Assembly: GCA_014584395.1 (NCBI GenBank)
Contig: JACTMY010000018.1
Location: 218,342-282,341, forward strand
DNA: 64,000 nt
Reading direction: 5' to 3'
From: Planctomycetota bacterium
GTDB taxonomy: Bacteria; Planctomycetota; Planctomycetia; Gemmatales; HRBIN36
Below, piece after piece: positions 41,471 to 50,290 of the stretch (the first letter of the stretch is position 1; each line of letters starts with the position of its first letter). A program made the position numbers and the translations under genes. The notes beneath the pieces were generated by a model that was not told where the DNA came from, ran no database searches, and saw only the letters and a program-made list of their open reading frames with translations.

Positions 41471-43909
41471 TCATCGCGTCGACGGCTGCGGCGCCGTGGA
41501 TTGCGTCCACTCCATTCGCAGTTGCTCCTGCAGAAACAGCAAAGCGCCCAGGCTCTTGAAATGGAGCCGCTTGGCGCGTTCGAGGACGCTGTTGAACTGC
41601 TCCAACAATTTCACGATCCATCGGCCCGAAAGTTGGCCGCGGTCGTGGATGGAGTCGAAATCGGCCAGCAGCTTTTTATCCACCAGGAACTCGCTCAACG
41701 GCATCCCCTCGGGCAGATTGGCCAAGGGGGGAATGGTGGCATCCCTGGCTTCCTTCAGGCAATCCTTGAGGGAATGATGCGCGGCACGGAGCACGCGCTG
41801 CACCACTTCGATCTCCTCTTCCGTGACCACCGTTTTTTCCCCCAAGTCATTCAACGCTTCCAGCACGTGGCCGTGATGCCTCATGAGCATTTTCGCGATG
41901 GACTGGGCCAGCATCTGGAAGCGATAACGGCACGTCAAATCCTTGACCCAGGCATCGCCTAGGCTGCGGGCCAACTGAAAGTGGATGCCGCAGATGGCTT
42001 CATCGTACTGCTGAAATTGCTCGTGGATGCGCTCGGTTTCCTTGCGGACTTTTTTGAGCAAGCGTTTCTCGTCGCCGCTGACGTGCTTCTTGCCGCGAAA
42101 GAGAAAACTGCCCTGCCGCAGCGCCGGGTCTTCCATCATCCGCTGAATCAGCTTGGCTTCCTCTAATTCGAGTTTTTCCAGCTTTGCAGTCTTCTTGTGG
42201 AGGTCGGGGGGATAGCAGTGATTGAGCCGATCGATCACTTCCTGGTTCGACCAGCGGGGCGCGCGCGTGGCATTTTCCAGCGACCCCGGCTCGATGAAAC
42301 GCCCATCGTAGAACCCATGGTACTGCGGATCATGGCAGGTCTCGGTGCGTTCCGCTTCGATGAATTGATGCACCTCGGACGGCGGGAGCGCCTTGGCCTT
42401 GTCTTTCACCTTGTAAGCCAGGCGATTGAATTTCGCCGTGATTTTCTCGCGCAGCTCGCTCGATTCGCCGAAGAGCAGCCAGGCGGACCGTTGATCGCTC
42501 GGACTGCGAAAATAGGTCCGCTTGGCGTTCGTTTCCCGTTCGTAGTTGGACGGATGGCTCGCCCATTGGTCGGGAAGCTCATCCTCATCCTCGGGCTTGA
42601 AGAGGCGCGTCCGCTTCGCGGGGTCCGGCGGCAAGGGCGGCGGCTCGCCCCAATCGGGCTTGTTCTTTTTGTAGCGGAGATGATCGAAGGCGCGCCGTTG
42701 ATGATAAAAGAGGTCTTTGGTGTAGACCTTTTGCTGGGCGGCGTGGTTGAGCTCCTCGATGGCGCAATCCAGCGTGGCGTTGGCGAAGTCCATTTTGTAG
42801 AGCGCGTGGATCAGGGCGTCGCTGCCGGAAACGCTGACGGCCACCATGTCCGCGTGGAATTCCATTTCGCGCATGAGCCTGGCGTTGGCAAGGTTGATCG
42901 ACTTAAAAATGAGGACCAACCCCTTGCGCAAGGTCCAGGTCGCGCTGTACAAGGCCCAGCCGAAAAAGGCCAGGATGGTATCGGAGTACGGCAAGCGATC
43001 GACCCAGATGTCGAAGAAATCCCGGCCAAAGACGATGTCGCCCACGATCCGATTGGCGATGTAGACATAGGCGCCCAGTTTCAGGCTGCTTTGGGAAAAA
43101 TGGCCGAACTCATGCGCCAAGACGGCCTTGAACTCGCTGATCGTCAGGGCGTTGACCAGCCCGAGGCCGATGAGCAGATCCTTCGGGGGCGGGGAGAAGA
43201 GATGGCGCACCGACGTGTTGTAGACCACCGCGGCGTTGACTTCAGGCGAGATCAGAACCCGGCGGGGATGCTCGGACTGCGTATCTTTCACTAAGCGGTT
43301 GATGAAGTCGTTCAGTTGCGGATTCTTGTCCAGATCGATCTCCATCTCGAAGCGCTTCTCAGGTTCATGGAACTTGAACAAACCCTTGACCAGATAAACG
43401 ACGATGGCGAAAAGAAACAGGGCCGCCACGACTTTCAAGACCGTCATGCCGCCTTCACCCGAAGACGCAGACGACCGGCGCCTGCTGCGCACTGACAAAT
43501 CGTCCTCGGCCGGGCCGGGCTGCCACGTCGGCGGCGGTTGAAAGGGAGCAGGCGATCGCGGCGTCACGCCGGGCGGTTGAAACGGCTGCCTTGGATTCTG
43601 CGGCTGGAGGCGCTGCCCCGCTCCGGGAGGTTGATTGGGCTGCTGCGGCATCCGGGGAGGCTGTCCTATTGGGTGATGGATGGGCACGGGGTCCATCATC
43701 GACCAGCCGTAACTCGACGAAGAACCCGTGAGGAGAATCCAAAACGCCAGCACCACGAGTGCAATGATGAGCGACACATAGATGAAAAGAAAGCTCATGA
43801 GGCTGATAAAAACCAACCGCGTTTGCCGGCGATAAGCAGCGGAAGGCTCGGCCAAGTTCTCGGGAATGCCCGCTGGCGTGCGCGGATAGAGGGAAGGTTG
43901 AGGCGGCAT
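41471..43909 (-). CDS. M48-family membrane metallopeptidase with Pro-rich N-terminus
   Basis: About 812 residues. N-terminal TM segments near 30-60 are followed by a long Pro/Gln-rich stretch, another TM near 160-180, and then the M48 catalytic region: zinc motif HEFGH in VLAHEFGHFSQ near 265, with the third ligand Glu in EMEFHADMVAVS near 345. The remaining ~450 residues are a large charged helical domain of unknown role. M48 peptidases of this kind handle membrane-protein quality control or CAAX processing. ATG 43909 has GAGGA four to five bases upstream. It lies downstream of the ECF sigma/anti-sigma pair and may be controlled by it. Confidence 0.82.
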   Translation of the reverse strand: MPPQPSLYPRTPAGIPENLAEPSAAYRRQTRLVFISLMSFLFIYVSLIIALVVLAFWILLTGSSSSYGWSMMDPVPIHHPIGQPPRMPQQPNQPPGAGQRLQPQNPRQPFQPPGVTPRSPAPFQPPPTWQPGPAEDDLSVRSRRRSSASSGEGGMTVLKVVAALFLFAIVVYLVKGLFKFHEPEKRFEMEIDLDKNPQLNDFINRLVKDTQSEHPRRVLISPEVNAAVVYNTSVRHLFSPPPKDLLIGLGLVNALTISEFKAVLAHEFGHFSQSSLKLGAYVYIANRIVGDIVFGRDFFDIWVDRLPYSDTILAFFGWALYSATWTLRKGLVLIFKSINLANARLMREMEFHADMVAVSVSGSDALIHALYKMDFANATLDCAIEELNHAAQQKVYTKDLFYHQRRAFDHLRYKKNKPDWGEPPPLPPDPAKRTRLFKPEDEDELPDQWASHPSNYERETNAKRTYFRSPSDQRSAWLLFGESSELREKITAKFNRLAYKVKDKAKALPPSEVHQFIEAERTETCHDPQYHGFYDGRFIEPGSLENATRAPRWSNQEVIDRLNHCYPPDLHKKTAKLEKLELEEAKLIQRMMEDPALRQGSFLFRGKKHVSGDEKRLLKKVRKETERIHEQFQQYDEAICGIHFQLARSLGDAWVKDLTCRYRFQMLAQSIAKMLMRHHGHVLEALNDLGEKTVVTEEEIEVVQRVLRAAHHSLKDCLKEARDATIPPLANLPEGMPLSEFLVDKKLLADFDSIHDRGQLSGRWIVKLLEQFNSVLERAKRLHFKSLGALLFLQEQLRMEWTQSTAPQPSTR

Positions 43910-44070
43910 GGCGTCCTCTTTCATCCAGAATCAAGAATGTTATCAAATGAAAAATACTTGGAAGCGCTGTCCTGACCAATCGAATTCCGACCTTGCAATG
44001 CTTGTCATCACAGACGGATTCTTGTGGGGGCCTAGTTGATCGCGCGAAAAGGATGCCAGACTGCCAGCCA

Positions 44071-44877
44071 TCAGTCCGCAGCACGGGTATCCAACTTGGT
44101 CGGCCGGGTGTTTTTTTTCGGGTCCACGGCCGTCGGCTCACGATCCCTCGGCGGATTCGGCCTCGATGGAGGAATGAAAGGCCGCTGGATCGGCACTTTG
44201 TACTTGTTGGCTAGTTCCAGCAGGGCTTCGACAAACACCAACCCTCCCTGGCGCGTCGCTTCTTGCAAGCGGCGGCGTTCGAAAGGCTCCAGCTTGTTCC
44301 ATAACTCCTCGCGAACCCGGAAGATGTCTTGATAGATCCAGGTGAGCAAGAGACGTTCTTGATTGCGATTCATGCCTTCCATGCGCAGCAGGGGAGGTTC
44401 GAAATGCGGGAGGTCCGAACTGTGCTGCGCGGCGGTCGACAGCGGCGTGGTCGGCATGCCGCCCATGGCGCCGTCTTCGCGAGCATGGTAAGGGATCAAG
44501 GGCCAGTAATAGGCCAAGGCAAAAGCCATCGACGCCACGAGCAGCACGGTCAAAATCCATCCGATCACGGCCAAGCGCCGCCACAGCTTTTCGCGGTGGA
44601 TCAGCTTGAGCTTGGTCATCTCCAGCCGCTGCATGGTTTGGGCGGTGAAATGGGGAGGCGAACCGATTTTGGGCAGAAAATCGAGCAGTTCCCAGGTTTT
44701 GCGAAGGGAATCGACTTCCTGGCGCACGTGGTCGCGCTGGCCGATGTCGACCTCGACAGCATGCTCCGCGGCATCATCCAGTTCACCATCGAGGAACGCC
44801 ACGATCTTCTCACGTTCCTCGTCGGTGAGTGGGGCAGGCTTGGCGGTCAAGTCAGGGTTGTGCGGCTCACTTCCCAT
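44071..44877 (-). CDS. Putative anti-sigma factor (no zinc motif)
   Basis: About 268 residues, starting 11 bases inside the end of the sigma gene, so translation is coupled. A cytoplasmic N-terminus with EREKIVAFLDGELDDAAEHAVEVDIGQ resembles the anti-sigma-type helix that binds region 4, but the HxxxCxxC zinc motif is missing. One transmembrane helix follows at about 110-130 (LAVIGWILTVLLVASMAFALA), then a periplasmic helical domain, ending Pro/Arg rich. Gene order and topology argue for a membrane anti-sigma factor; the family is not typed further. Confidence 0.7.
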   Translation of the reverse strand: MGSEPHNPDLTAKPAPLTDEEREKIVAFLDGELDDAAEHAVEVDIGQRDHVRQEVDSLRKTWELLDFLPKIGSPPHFTAQTMQRLEMTKLKLIHREKLWRRLAVIGWILTVLLVASMAFALAYYWPLIPYHAREDGAMGGMPTTPLSTAAQHSSDLPHFEPPLLRMEGMNRNQERLLLTWIYQDIFRVREELWNKLEPFERRRLQEATRQGGLVFVEALLELANKYKVPIQRPFIPPSRPNPPRDREPTAVDPKKNTRPTKLDTRAAD

Positions 44878-45541
44878 CGTTCGCTCCCGATTCGGAGAGT
44901 GCCGTCGAGGATTCGGACAACGCATCCATTTTAACATAATCGCGCAGCAGGTCGCGTAATTGACAGCGAGCGCGGCTCAACAGCGATTTCACGGCCTTGG
45001 TCGTGATCCCCATGATCTGAGCGATTTCCTCGTAGCTCAATTCCTCGAACTTATTCAGCACCACGGCCAGGCGCTGGCGGTCGTTGAGTTGATCCAAGGC
45101 GGAGCGGATGACCTTGACCAGTTCTTCTTGATGAAGCTGATGATCGGGGGGAGCGGTTCGGGCCGCCGCCAATGCCTCGACGGGCCTTTGCCCCAAGGGA
45201 CCTGAATCGGTCGCCAGGAGTTGCACGGTCGGCTTGCGTTGTTTGCGCCGCAGGGCATTGAGGGCGACGTTGTTGGCAATGGTGAAAAGCCAAGTAGAAA
45301 ATTTGGCCTGCGGATGATAATCCTCCCTGGCGCGATAGACGCGGAGGAACACTTCCTGGGCCAGGTCTTCCGCTTCATCGGCCCGCCCGCATAGGTGCGA
45401 AAGCACATTGATGAGCCGGTGTTGAAAGCGCTCCACCAATTCCTGAAAAGCGCCGTGCTCGTCACTCCTGACCCGGAGCATGAGCCGGACGTCTGGATCG
45501 CGGATGGCAAATTGGGCACTGGTATTGCCGATGGTGGGCAT
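44867..45541 (-). CDS. ECF-type RNA polymerase sigma factor
   Basis: A 224-residue sigma factor of the extracytoplasmic group, with sigma region 2 in AFQELVERFQHRLINVLSHLCGRADEAEDLAQEVFLRVY...FSTWLFTIANNVALNALRRK (about 25-105) and region 4 helix-turn-helix in LNDRQRLAVVLNKFEELSYEEIAQIMGITTKAVKSLLSRARCQLR (about 158-205). It overlaps the anti-sigma gene by 11 bases, the usual coupling of such pairs. The stimulus is unknown; an envelope-stress role fits the neighbouring M48 peptidase. Confidence 0.92.
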   Translation of the reverse strand: MPTIGNTSAQFAIRDPDVRLMLRVRSDEHGAFQELVERFQHRLINVLSHLCGRADEAEDLAQEVFLRVYRAREDYHPQAKFSTWLFTIANNVALNALRRKQRKPTVQLLATDSGPLGQRPVEALAAARTAPPDHQLHQEELVKVIRSALDQLNDRQRLAVVLNKFEELSYEEIAQIMGITTKAVKSLLSRARCQLRDLLRDYVKMDALSESSTALSESGANDGK

Positions 45542-45705
45542 ACTCTCAAATTACCGCATACGCCATGAGGAAGAAAGAGTGACTTCCGCTTCGCCGGCCT
45601 TTCCATTATTTAAGACTGCGGATGATGAAGAGCGAATGAACAACCCAAGCTTCGGCTCTCGTTCGCCAGCCGTTCCCCTGAATCTTCGATCCTGGAAACA
45701 GGTCG

Positions 45706-46023
45706 TCATTGCCACGGCAAGTAATGGAGGGGAGGCACCTTCATGACTTCCCGCCAAATCCAAGCCCCCAAACAACCCATGCAAGCCCCCGCCAACAGCG
45801 GCCCCACAATGGCGTTTTTGGTCACGTCGCGAGCCGTCATCTGCCCGGCGATGTTGCCCATCAGCATCCCGGCAATGCCGCCCACGACGGCCCCGCCGAT
45901 CAAGCGATAGGTGAAGGGTTCAAACCCCGTGCCGCGGGACATGATGCCGAAGACCACGCCGGTCACAAAGCCCACGAAGCCGCCAAAAATCAGGGATGAT
46001 AGGGGACTTTTTTTGGGAGTCAT
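45706..46023 (-). CDS. Small glycine-rich membrane protein
   Basis: A 105-residue protein with three hydrophobic stretches rich in Gly (FGGFVGFVTGVVFGIM, LIGGAVVGGIAGMLMG, AIVGPLLAGACMGCLGAWIW), as in small integral membrane proteins. ATG 46023 fits with GAGG about ten bases upstream and starts 27 bases after the dacB stop, making it the last gene of the housekeeping run. Function unknown. Confidence 0.65.
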   Translation of the reverse strand: MTPKKSPLSSLIFGGFVGFVTGVVFGIMSRGTGFEPFTYRLIGGAVVGGIAGMLMGNIAGQMTARDVTKNAIVGPLLAGACMGCLGAWIWREVMKVPPLHYLPWQ

Positions 46024-46049
46024 GCTGCACCGTCCTCGGAGCCAACCGC

Positions 46050-47630
46050 TCAAAAATGCAAATAGATCGCCTCGCACAGCTTGGCTAGCATTTTACCTTC
46101 GCGAATGGATTCCTTGGGTGATTGGAGATGAGTGTAGTTGACAAAGAGGGTAAAAACCACTTTCCGCCCCGAATGCGTGGTGGCATAACCTGCCAGGGCC
46201 TTGCTGGTCAGGATGATGCGTCCGTTGAGATGGTTTTCCAGGTAATAGGTGCCGGTTTTCGCTTGGATCTGGCCTTTGGCCGGGCTGCCTGGTTCAAGGA
46301 CGTTGTAGAGCGTGCCATCGACGCCTAGGATCGGCAGGGCCGCCTGGAAAGCGGGGAAATCCGGTCGCTGCCGCATGGCCATCAGCAGTTGGACCGTCAC
46401 GCGCGGCGAGGTCAGATCGCTCCGCGATCCCCCTGCTCCGCTGCCTAGCGCGATGCTATCCACGTCCACGCCCAGCTTGCGCAGGATGTTTCCTTGTTGG
46501 CGCAGCCCTTTCTCCAACGTGCGCTCGCCATTTTTCGTCGCCAACATCATCGGCAGAGCGCTGGCGTGCAAATTGTGGCTCACCTTGAGGACCAACTTGA
46601 GCATTTCACTCAAGGGCGGCGACGGCAGTTCAGCCACGATCGGCCAAGCGTTGACTTGCTCCTGACTCGGCAGCGCCGACGCGGCATTACGCTCATGCAG
46701 AGACGCATCCACTCGCACCCCGGCTTGCTGGAGTTCCTCGATGAGGCAGGCTCGGGCAAAGGAAGCGGGATCATCCACTTCGTGCACCCGCAAAAGCGGC
46801 TTGTGCCCCTTGGGGATTTGTCCGCGAACGACGAGCCGCCCCGGTTGCGGGCTGCTGCTCTTGATGTGCAACGGTTTCTCCGCATCGACGGTTTCGACCT
46901 GGATATCCACCTGAAAGGCCGCGGTCTTGGGCCGCCATTCCACCGCGGCCAGTTGACCAGCCTCCGCAGCAGGCTGAATCTGCAAGTCGATCAAGTTATC
47001 GTTGAGCATGATGGGGGTCAGGCGCCGCGGTCCGCTGCCCGTGGTTTCCGAACCAACGAAGAGACGGTCGTCGATGATGATCCGCCCCTGGATCTGCTTG
47101 ATGCCATGGGCTGCCACTTGACGCGCCAATGCTTTCAGCCCGGCCAGGGGATCGCAAGACGTGATGTCGCTGTCCAGGCTGCCGTTGGCATAAGTGTGAT
47201 CGATGTTCCGAAATTGGATTTGACCATCCTCGCCGGTCCTGCCGCCAAGCGTGAAGTCCCCTTTGGCGATAAGCACCAGGTCCCCCATCAAGACGCCGTC
47301 CTTGATCTCGCCGCTTCGGACGATGGGCGTGACAAAGCGGTGGTCGGGGCCGAAGACGGCCAGCGCCGCCGCGCAGGAGTACAGTTTGGTCGTGGAAGCC
47401 GGCACGAAGAGTCGATCCGCGTTTTGCTCGAAGAGGGTTTGGCCCGATTCCGCGTCCATCACCAGGATGCCCCAATGAGCGTTCTTGTAATCGGGCCCCT
47501 GGATCAGGCTTTGAATGGCACGGGCAGGGTCCGATTTCTGCGGTGCCTGGGCCATGGCGAGCACCGTGCAGCCCGCCAGCAACGATAGGATCACGCACCA
47601 TCGGTTGACCCATGAGATCATTTTGCACAT
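46050..47630 (-). CDS. dacB: D-alanyl-D-alanine carboxypeptidase/endopeptidase (PBP4-type)
   Basis: Trims or cleaves cross-links of peptidoglycan peptides. About 526 residues; signal peptide (ILSLLAGCTVLAMAQA), catalytic SxxK in PASTTK at 79-82, SxN in KVSHNLH and KTG in QAKTGTYYLE near 462, the three penicillin-binding motifs in order. The large domain between SxxK and SxN is typical of PBP4/DacB. ATG 47630 has GAGGGCGG a few bases upstream. It is relevant for a planctomycete, a phylum long debated to lack peptidoglycan. Gene lies between U32 and the small membrane protein on the same strand. Confidence 0.93.
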   Translation of the reverse strand: MCKMISWVNRWCVILSLLAGCTVLAMAQAPQKSDPARAIQSLIQGPDYKNAHWGILVMDAESGQTLFEQNADRLFVPASTTKLYSCAAALAVFGPDHRFVTPIVRSGEIKDGVLMGDLVLIAKGDFTLGGRTGEDGQIQFRNIDHTYANGSLDSDITSCDPLAGLKALARQVAAHGIKQIQGRIIIDDRLFVGSETTGSGPRRLTPIMLNDNLIDLQIQPAAEAGQLAAVEWRPKTAAFQVDIQVETVDAEKPLHIKSSSPQPGRLVVRGQIPKGHKPLLRVHEVDDPASFARACLIEELQQAGVRVDASLHERNAASALPSQEQVNAWPIVAELPSPPLSEMLKLVLKVSHNLHASALPMMLATKNGERTLEKGLRQQGNILRKLGVDVDSIALGSGAGGSRSDLTSPRVTVQLLMAMRQRPDFPAFQAALPILGVDGTLYNVLEPGSPAKGQIQAKTGTYYLENHLNGRIILTSKALAGYATTHSGRKVVFTLFVNYTHLQSPKESIREGKMLAKLCEAIYLHF

Positions 47631-47748
47631 CGGACCGCCCTCGAACGCTTTACCAACTTCCATCGCAACGGAAACACTTCCGCACCAGTGTAATCAGCCG
47701 CCACGCCGCTTGCCAAGCCTTTGCCTTCGAGATCAGGCTGGCGCGTGC

Positions 47749-50283
47749 CTAGAGCAACTGCAACGTCCCGCGCGTGACGCCGATTTGATTCAGGCCCCGC
47801 ACCTTTCGCCAGGCGTTTCGGCCGTCATCGCGGCCTTGCAAAACCTCTTGGTACAACTCCCAGAGACGGATGATGTCGTCGCCCGATTCACGCAGCAGTT
47901 CCAACCGAAAATGCCTAAGCCCAATCTGTAACATGCGCGGCAAGAATTCCGCCGCCGATTGAGGCAGGCTGTTGTAGACCGTGTTGCGACAACCCGCGTC
48001 CGGGATGACCGGGAAATGGGCTTGCTGATGGTCGCTCAAGTCGAGCCGATGGCGATCGCAGGGTCGGCCGCAGTCGCGATAGTCCTGGCCCGTGGACAAG
48101 AAGGCCGCGAAGACGCAGTGTTCCATGTGGAACATCGGCATGAAATAGTGAATTACTACTTCGAACCAATCCGAAGGCGCAGTCTGGAGCAAGGCCGAGA
48201 GCTGATGCCAATTCACATCATACCCGGGCACCATGCGGGCCAACCCCTGGCTTTTCAGCCAGGCCGCGGAGAATTCGTTGACGACATTGAGCGAATAGTC
48301 GCCCACCAGCGGCAGATGCGGCGCATTTTCTAGGAAATAGGCCAGCGCAGCCAGGTTGCGAACCAATATGAAGTCCGGCTCGCATTCCGCCATCAGGCGC
48401 AGCCAAGTTTCCTCGCCCGGTTTGATGACGCGCAAGGTCGCCAGCCCGATCTGCAAGCCGTGGTCGCGCGCCATGGCCACCGCCTGGCGATAGCGCCGCA
48501 CGTCCTCGAAATCGCAGTAAATCCGCTCCGGACGGGGCATGCCCTGGCGTGGTTGGTATTCCGCCATGGTTTTCAACTGATCGAGCGTTCGGGCAAGCAA
48601 ATGAAGGCGAGCCGGTTCGGTCGATCCAACCTCGCTAACAGCAAGCACTTGTTTGCGTAGTGCATCGACCGTCTCCACTGAAACGGCCGCGGGTCGGGCC
48701 GCATGGACTTGCGTCTGCTCTTGCAATTGAGCGACAAGCTGCCGGCGCAGACGGTTGAGCACGCTCGGCGGGATGAGCACGGCGTCGTCGATTTCTGACA
48801 CCACTTCGATCAGTTCGAAGGGCGTCTCCTTCAATCGCCCCAAATGCTCGCGAAGCTGATGGAGATCGGCGGGATGCTGCTTGGCCGGTTGCAATGGGCC
48901 TTCCCACGCCGCCTGGGCATGTCTTCCGTCCTGGGTCGCCGCGGCGATCGACAAGGCAGCGCCGCTGACCCCGCGAACCACGATGCGCAGCCCAACGCGC
49001 TGGATCGGTTTATCCTTGGCGTAGGTTTGTTCGAGCCGCTTTCTAACGGCGGGATCATCAGTCTTCCAGACGATGGCCCCTTCCTCGACGTTGCGGGGAT
49101 CGACTTGATGGCGGTCCATTTGCAGTCTGACCCAGCGTCCACCTTGCGAAGAGGCGATTTCCTTAACGGCAAAGACGCGCCCGCCTGTTTCCTCCTCTTC
49201 GGGACGCCCCTCGTCGAACACCAGACCATCGCCAGGCTTGATCCATTCCTCCAGCGTGCCGTCGGCGTGATCCATCCGCACGATCAGCCAGGGGAATTCC
49301 CGCCGCGCCACCGTGCCCAACCGCACGCCCCGATGCTTGGGGAAACGGGCGGGGGTCGTGATTTGATGATTGACGCCGTCGAGAAAACCGTGAAAGAGAC
49401 CGCGGGAAAAGGTTTGCTCCACGTCCCGCATTTGCCCGGCTGGCGCACGATAAGGGAGGCCTCGGATCGCAGCATCCAGGGCGTCGCGGTAGAGTTTGGT
49501 CGTGGCGGCGACGTAAGGCCCCCCTTTGAGCCGGCCTTCGATCTTCAGACTGCTGACACCGGATGCGACGAGATCGGCGACGAGTTCCGGGGCCGCCAAA
49601 TCCTGCGGACTGATCAAATAGGCGCGATCTCCCAAGTCGCGCCGCACGCCGTCGACGTGAAGTTCATACGGCATGCGGCAGGCCTGGGCGCAGTGCCCGC
49701 GGTTGGCCGAGCGGCCGCCAAGAGCCTCGCTGGTCAGGCACTGCCCGGAGTAGGAAACGCACAAGGCGCCATGAACGAACACTTCGACCGGCATGCTCGC
49801 TTGCGCCGCGATGGTTCGGATGTCCGCCAGGGATAACTCGCGCGCCAGAATGACGCGCTGGATGCCCAACATGCTCAACAAGCGGATGCCGCGCGGCTCG
49901 GTTTGCGTGGTCTGGGTGGAGGCATGTACCACGAGATCGGGATAGAGTTGCTGTATCAGCCAGGCCAAACCCCAATCCTGCACGATCACGGCATCGACCG
50001 CCGCCGCCCGCAGTTGGTTGAGATAGGCGACGACCTCGGGCCATTCATCGGCGAAGATCAGCGTGTTGAAGGCGACGTAGCCCTTGACCCCGCGGTCGTG
50101 CAGATAGCGCATCACAGCGGGCAGTTCATCCAAGGTGAAATTCGCGGCGCGATAACGGGCGTTGAATTGGGGCAAGCCAAAGTAAACGGCGTTGGCCCCG
50201 TTGGCGACCGCCGCGCGGAGCGCTTCCCAATCCCCCGCGGGAGCCAGCAATTCCGGCGTCGAGGTTTGGCTCTGAGCGTGCAA
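47749..50283 (-). CDS. U32-family protein, RlhA-like with long C-terminus
   Basis: An 844-residue member of peptidase family U32, longer than usual (about 450-660). The N-terminal TIM-barrel-like part has LLAPAGDWEALRAAVANGANAVYFG and the U32 Cys cluster CVSYSGQCLTS...RGHCAQACRMPY near 165-205, which binds an iron-sulphur cluster in the family. RlhA relatives hydroxylate 23S rRNA C2501; others act on tRNA. A second Cys-rich segment lies near the end (EHCVFAAFLSTGQDYRDCGRPC and GCRN near 745-795), suggesting a duplicated or extra cluster. It starts seven bases after the site-2 protease stop, so they are co-transcribed. Substrate unproven. Confidence 0.85.
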   Translation of the reverse strand: MHAQSQTSTPELLAPAGDWEALRAAVANGANAVYFGLPQFNARYRAANFTLDELPAVMRYLHDRGVKGYVAFNTLIFADEWPEVVAYLNQLRAAAVDAVIVQDWGLAWLIQQLYPDLVVHASTQTTQTEPRGIRLLSMLGIQRVILARELSLADIRTIAAQASMPVEVFVHGALCVSYSGQCLTSEALGGRSANRGHCAQACRMPYELHVDGVRRDLGDRAYLISPQDLAAPELVADLVASGVSSLKIEGRLKGGPYVAATTKLYRDALDAAIRGLPYRAPAGQMRDVEQTFSRGLFHGFLDGVNHQITTPARFPKHRGVRLGTVARREFPWLIVRMDHADGTLEEWIKPGDGLVFDEGRPEEEETGGRVFAVKEIASSQGGRWVRLQMDRHQVDPRNVEEGAIVWKTDDPAVRKRLEQTYAKDKPIQRVGLRIVVRGVSGAALSIAAATQDGRHAQAAWEGPLQPAKQHPADLHQLREHLGRLKETPFELIEVVSEIDDAVLIPPSVLNRLRRQLVAQLQEQTQVHAARPAAVSVETVDALRKQVLAVSEVGSTEPARLHLLARTLDQLKTMAEYQPRQGMPRPERIYCDFEDVRRYRQAVAMARDHGLQIGLATLRVIKPGEETWLRLMAECEPDFILVRNLAALAYFLENAPHLPLVGDYSLNVVNEFSAAWLKSQGLARMVPGYDVNWHQLSALLQTAPSDWFEVVIHYFMPMFHMEHCVFAAFLSTGQDYRDCGRPCDRHRLDLSDHQQAHFPVIPDAGCRNTVYNSLPQSAAEFLPRMLQIGLRHFRLELLRESGDDIIRLWELYQEVLQGRDDGRNAWRKVRGLNQIGVTRGTLQLL

Positions 50284-50290
50284 TCCCGCC

